A stretch of 8,996 bases of DNA. It comes from Candidatus Poribacteria bacterium. Its GTDB lineage: Bacteria > Poribacteria > DTPJ01. This document shows positions 6,615-8,996 of this stretch, piece by piece. The DNA lies in contig DTPJ01000806.1 of the NCBI GenBank assembly GCA_011334435.1, forward strand, positions 1 through 8,996, read 5' to 3'. The first letter of the stretch is position 1. Each line of letters starts with the position of its first letter. The notes under the pieces were generated by a model. It was given only the letters and a program-made list of their open reading frames with translations. It had not been told where the DNA came from and did no database searches. The position numbers and the translations under genes are program-made.

Positions 6615-7640
6615 TTATTCATTCCAAGGTTGAGGCAAAAAGAACTCTTGATATTTGTTCAAAGCCATTTTATCAGACATGCCAGCGACATAATCGCATA
6701 CCGCCCTATGTATATTACCTTCACCAGCTATTCTTAAAAATATTTCTGGAATCAATGCAGGATTTTCTAAAAAATAGTTGAATAACTCTTTTAATGCCTT
6801 CTTCGCTTTGTATATATCCCGCATTATTGGGTCTTGCGAATAAACTTTATCATACAGATAATCTCTAAGCCCTTCTGTTGCGTATAAAATATCTTCGCTC
6901 ATTCTAATTTCAGGAGAATCAAGACTGTTGTTTATGACGTCTTTCACCATGCAATCTATTCTTGAACCATGGGAATCGCCAACAAGTTTTATATATTCAT
7001 AAGGCAAATCATCAGGCTTTATCATACCTGCCCGTATGGCATCCTCAATATCATGGTTGACATAAGCGATAATATCAGCAATTCTAACCACATGTCCTTC
7101 AAGAGTTGATGGGTTATTCTCTTTGGATAATATACTCTCTCGCCCTTTTGTATGTTTGAGAATGCCATCACGGACTTCGTAAGTAAGATTTAATCCTTCT
7201 CCATCACGTTCAAGAACATCAACTACACGAAGGCTTTGCTCGTTATGTCTAAATCCATCGGCGAAGACTTCATTTAGTGCAGATTCGCCAGCATGACCAA
7301 ATGGCGTATGTCCAAGATCATGTCCAAGGGCAATAGCTTCTGTAAGGTCTTCGTTTAGCCGTAAAGATTTTGAAATTGTCCTTGCAATTTGAGACACTTC
7401 AAGTGTATGTGTCAGCCTCGTTCTGTAATGATCGCCGATTGGAGATAGAAAAACCTGTGTTTTATCTTTTAGACGACGGAATGATTTAGAATGTAATATT
7501 CTATCCCTATCACGTTGAAATTCAGTTCTAATGTCACATTTTTCTATCGCTATTTTTCTGCCTTTTGTTTTGGAACTTTAACTGGCATATTTTGATAGAC
7601 TATTCTCCTCAATTTGTTCAGTTATTTCTCTTATCTTCAT
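6615..7640 (-). pseudogene. dgt: dGTPase-like HD-domain phosphohydrolase with in-frame TAA at codon 21
   Basis: This family hydrolyses dGTP, and often other dNTPs, to the nucleoside and triphosphate. From ATG 7640 the frame reads MKIREITEQIEENSLSKYAS, then TAA (7580-7578), then continues unbroken to 6615, 342 codons in all. Residues on both sides of the stop match the family N-terminus (YA, seven positions, GR; then CDIRTEFQRDRDRILHSKSF). The stop therefore replaces one residue without a frame change. Downstream motifs are intact: GDHYRTRLTHTLEV with metal ligand His78, GHDLGHTPFGH with His107-Asp108, and RIADIIAYVNHD with Asp189. The first usable start after the TAA is GTG at 7397. It would give 260 residues lacking His78, so probably an inactive protein. 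The ATG has no evident ribosome site and lies 24 bp after the tautomerase. A recent nonsense mutation, a sequence error or readthrough are all possible. Confidence 0.85.
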
Positions 7641-7664
7641 ATACAAAATCTATTGAAAATTTGC

Positions 7665-7862
7665 TTACTTTTTCATTCGGTCAGCAAGGCATTCACCGCC
7701 AGAACCGATATTTTCTGCTGAATTTTCCTTAATAATCACCACAAATGCCTGTTTAGGTATAGTTCCATACGCTTCACATGCAGCGTCGGTAAGCTTTGAT
7801 ATTAGCTTTCGTTTTTTTTCAGGGTCATCAATTTTTCCACCTTCTACAATGATAACTGGCAT
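7665..7862 (-). CDS. dmpI: 4-oxalocrotonate tautomerase family protein, DmpI type
   Basis: This small tautomerase has 65 residues, the usual size. Family members use the N-terminal proline, exposed when Met is removed, as the catalytic base. An upstream ATG at 7883 would bury that proline, so I chose 7862, giving MPVIIVEGGKIDDPEKKRKL. GAGGTGAG (7874-7867) just before this ATG agrees. The C-terminal KENSAENIGSGGECLADR closely follows the DmpI pattern (KENPPENVGVGG as I recall it). The Arg11 position of classical 4-oxalocrotonate tautomerase is not clearly conserved, as the aligned region is EGGK. The natural substrate is unknown, and no aromatic catabolism genes are nearby. The gene is first in a unit with its own promoter, followed by the dGTPase-like gene. 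Confidence 0.88.
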   Translation of the reverse strand: MPVIIVEGGKIDDPEKKRKLISKLTDAACEAYGTIPKQAFVVIIKENSAENIGSGGECLADRMKK

Positions 7863-7866
7863 TAAA

Positions 7867-7874
7867 CTCACCTC
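7867..7874 (-). promoter_or_regulatory. Ribosome binding site deciding the tautomerase start
   Basis: GAGGTGAG ends four bases before the ATG at 7862, with its GAGG core eight bases away. It lies downstream of the alternative ATG at 7883 and so selects the start that gives an N-terminal proline. Confidence 0.75.
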
Positions 7875-7921
7875 TTTTTCCATTATCTAAATACCCAAAT
7901 AACGAGTGACACCAATAAAAA

Positions 7922-7950
7922 ATTTTATCATTATTTCTTATCTAACTCAA
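7922..7950 (-). promoter_or_regulatory. Sigma70-type promoter for the tautomerase unit
   Basis: On the minus strand, TTGAGT (7950-7945) and TAAAAT (7927-7922) are 17 bp apart, and TGA directly before the -10 gives an extended -10. It begins just after the nfi terminator and implies a leader of about 50 bases before the tautomerase ATG. Confidence 0.65.
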
Positions 7951-7953
7951 TAG

Positions 7954-7976
7954 AAAAATCTCCAGAGGCTAGAGAT
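7954..7976 (-). terminator. Intrinsic terminator of the nfi transcript
   Basis: In the minus-strand RNA, AUCUCUAG and CUGGAGAU form an 8-bp stem with one U-G pair around the loop CCU, followed at once by UUUUC. The element separates nfi from the tautomerase promoter 4 bp further on, so the two units appear independent. Confidence 0.75.
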
Positions 7977-7982
7977 CAGTCA

Positions 7983-8024
7983 ACTTTTAACTTTTGACCT
8001 TTGACTTTTGACCTTTAACTTTTA
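7983..8024. repeat. Tandem heptamer array, six units
   Basis: Six 7-bp units stand in register on the plus strand: ACTTTTA, ACTTTTG, ACCTTTG, ACTTTTG, ACCTTTA, ACTTTTA. Variation is confined to positions 3 and 7. The array lies between the nfi stop and its terminator. A lone related copy, GACTTTTAA, lies at 8053-8061. The period matches the array at 2375-2402, but the unit sequence differs. Confidence 0.9.
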
Positions 8025-8075
8025 AATATCCTTTCATCAGATTTATATTCTTGACTTTTAATATAAGAGAATGAT

Positions 8076-8096
8076 CTGTTTTAATTAGAAAAACAG
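8076..8096 (-). other. AT-rich hairpin just after nfi
   Basis: CTGTTTT (8076-8082) and AAAACAG (8090-8096) are perfect 7-bp arms around a 7-base loop, starting two bases past the nfi stop codon. No T-tract follows on the minus strand. It may protect the mRNA 3' end; termination more likely occurs at 7954-7976. Confidence 0.45.
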
Positions 8097-8098
8097 TA

Positions 8099-8770
8099 TT
8101 ACATTGTCCTAACTCTATTAACTAATAGATGTGCTTGTCTCGTTGGTTCCGGAATCCGATAACCACGACAAGTTTTCATAACAACCTCTGTTGCAGATGC
8201 TATGTCCATTTTATGTCCAGGAGAGATAAAGACAGGAGAAACATTCCTTTTTGTCCGAAGGGCTGCACCAATGGTTTTACCATTGAAGATTATCTGACTA
8301 TGATTGCCAGCATCAATTCCGGGTTCATCATAACGACCAACAAGGATATTTTTTGCACAACCAATTGTGGGAATATCTAACAAAAGACCAATATGAGATG
8401 CAATGCCTAAACCTCTTGGATGTGCTATGCCTTGACCATCAATCATAACTACATCAGGAGTAATTGACAAATTCTCAAATGCCTTGATCAATATCGGCGA
8501 TTCACGAAAGCTCAGTAATCCCGGAATATAAGGAAAATTAACTTCACCCTGTGCAGTTGACTCTTCTATAACGTCCATATTAGGAAGTTGAAGCACAACG
8601 ACGCCAGCGAAAAAAAGATTGCTGTTCTTTGAATAAGATACATCAGCACCAGCGATAAGATTTAATTCAGAGTTAAAAGACTGTATTATAACTTTGGAAC
8701 TCAGATCCTTCTGTATTTTTATAGATTCTTCATAGGTGACATTCCAAGAATGTAGTTTATGATATTTCAT
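8099..8770 (-). CDS. nfi: Endonuclease V (deoxyinosine 3' endonuclease)
   Basis: Endonuclease V nicks DNA at the second phosphodiester bond 3' of deoxyinosine, starting repair of deaminated adenine. The 223 residues align along their whole length with bacterial EndoV such as the Thermotoga maritima enzyme. The start MKYHKLHSWN matches, followed by AGADVSY with catalytic Asp43, GEVNFPYIPGLLSFRESP with the strand-separating PYIP wedge and Glu90, and DGQGIAHPRGLGIASH with Asp111. The later blocks IPTIGCAKNIL, VSPVFISPGHKMD and YRIPEPTRQAH are all present. The active-site acids are complete, so it should be functional. The ribosome site is weak (AAAGAAATT before the ATG). A promoter lies about 80 bp upstream and an intrinsic terminator about 120 bp downstream, with no partner gene between, so it looks monocistronic. 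Confidence 0.96.
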   Translation of the reverse strand: MKYHKLHSWNVTYEESIKIQKDLSSKVIIQSFNSELNLIAGADVSYSKNSNLFFAGVVVLQLPNMDVIEESTAQGEVNFPYIPGLLSFRESPILIKAFENLSITPDVVMIDGQGIAHPRGLGIASHIGLLLDIPTIGCAKNILVGRYDEPGIDAGNHSQIIFNGKTIGAALRTKRNVSPVFISPGHKMDIASATEVVMKTCRGYRIPEPTRQAHLLVNRVRTM

Positions 8771-8852
8771 AATTTCTTTAATATAATGCTTGATTGTCCC
8801 ATTAAGACAACAATGAAAATACCTCGTCTATTTGTAGTCCGAATTTACTGAT

Positions 8853-8881
8853 ACTATAAATCTTTCTGTTTTATAAGTCAA
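8853..8881 (-). promoter_or_regulatory. Sigma70-type promoter for nfi
   Basis: On the minus strand, TTGACT (8881-8876) and TATAGT (8858-8853) are 17 bp apart, five of six consensus bases in each box. It implies a leader of about 75 bases, containing a small TTGTC/GACAA hairpin near 8796-8812. Confidence 0.7.
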
Positions 8882-8909
8882 CGATATAATGTCTAACTAT
8901 TACTATTCC

Positions 8910-8996
8910 TTATCTATAAATTGCCTTGTAACACTTATTTAATGATTTTAGCGCACTTTCTATTAATGTCTGATCAGACTCAGGGACAATCGGCAA
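8910..8996 (-). CDS. C-terminal 28 residues of an unrecognised gene
   Basis: The minus-strand frame entering from the right edge reads LPIVPESDQTLIESALKSLNKCYKAIYR and stops at TAA (8912-8910), just before the nfi promoter. The composition looks like a helical protein tail, and the place and direction suit the end of an upstream gene. The fragment is too short to identify and could still be chance. Confidence 0.4.
   Translation of the reverse strand: MPIVPESDQTLIESALKSLNKCYKAIYR

Noticed and set aside
7578..7600. Frameshift as the explanation for the broken dGTPase-like gene
   Set aside because: The N-terminal 20 codons and the rest share one frame with family-like spacing, so a substitution explains it better than an indel.
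8129..8380. Plus-strand frame of 83 codons
   Set aside because: It is antisense to nfi, which is conserved along its whole length.
8968..8979. Perfect 12-bp palindrome GTCTGATCAGAC
   Set aside because: It lies inside the partial gene at the right edge and is single copy, so chance or coding constraint is enough to explain it.
1..8996. Reassigned stop codon to explain the internal TAA
   Set aside because: All nine visible genes with an end in the window finish with TAA at the expected protein length.

Overview
The window is AT-rich DNA from a Gram-negative bacterium. lpxC (lipid A synthesis), a lipidated OmpA-like protein and a putative outer-membrane barrel protein show that the cell has an LPS-type outer membrane. 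No gene here fixes the phylum; I infer an environmental, possibly uncultured lineage. Every complete gene reads on the minus strand, so transcription runs from high to low coordinates. All nine visible gene ends, including the partial gene at the right edge, use TAA.

In the direction of transcription: (1) 8996-8910 is the tail of an unrecognised gene. (2) A good sigma70-type promoter (8853-8881) precedes nfi (endonuclease V, 8770-8099). After nfi come an AT-rich hairpin, a 42-bp array of 7-bp repeats and a convincing intrinsic terminator (7976-7954), so nfi looks monocistronic. (3) A second promoter (7950-7922) starts a unit of a DmpI-type tautomerase (7862-7665), a dGTPase-like HD-domain gene (7640-6615) and a secreted barrel-like protein (6611-5796). 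The dGTPase-like gene is full length in one frame but carries an in-frame TAA at codon 21. (4) A third promoter (5758-5730) lies at the head of a roughly 390-bp leader region with paired palindromes and hairpins, upstream of the OmpA-like lipoprotein (5406-4552). A strong hairpin lies 43 bp past that gene. (5) After an AT-rich gap comes a compact run: galU, a CpsB/CapC-type phosphatase, ruvX, mltG and lpxC, the last cut off by the window edge. Gaps in this run are small or negative, except for a 40-bp gap holding a second 7-bp repeat array just before ruvX.

The galU-to-lpxC run is envelope biogenesis: UDP-glucose supply, control of exopolysaccharide assembly, ending of peptidoglycan strands, and the committed step of lipid A. 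ruvX, an RNase H-fold protein, rides with mltG as it often does elsewhere. The OmpA-like lipoprotein and the barrel-like protein fit the same theme. nfi and the dGTPase-like gene act on deaminated DNA and nucleotide pools.

The best targets for a second look are the nonsense codon in the dGTPase-like gene, the two unrelated heptamer arrays that share one period, and the palindrome-rich leader of the OmpA-like gene. I found no CRISPR array, transposon, tRNA, rRNA or defence system.
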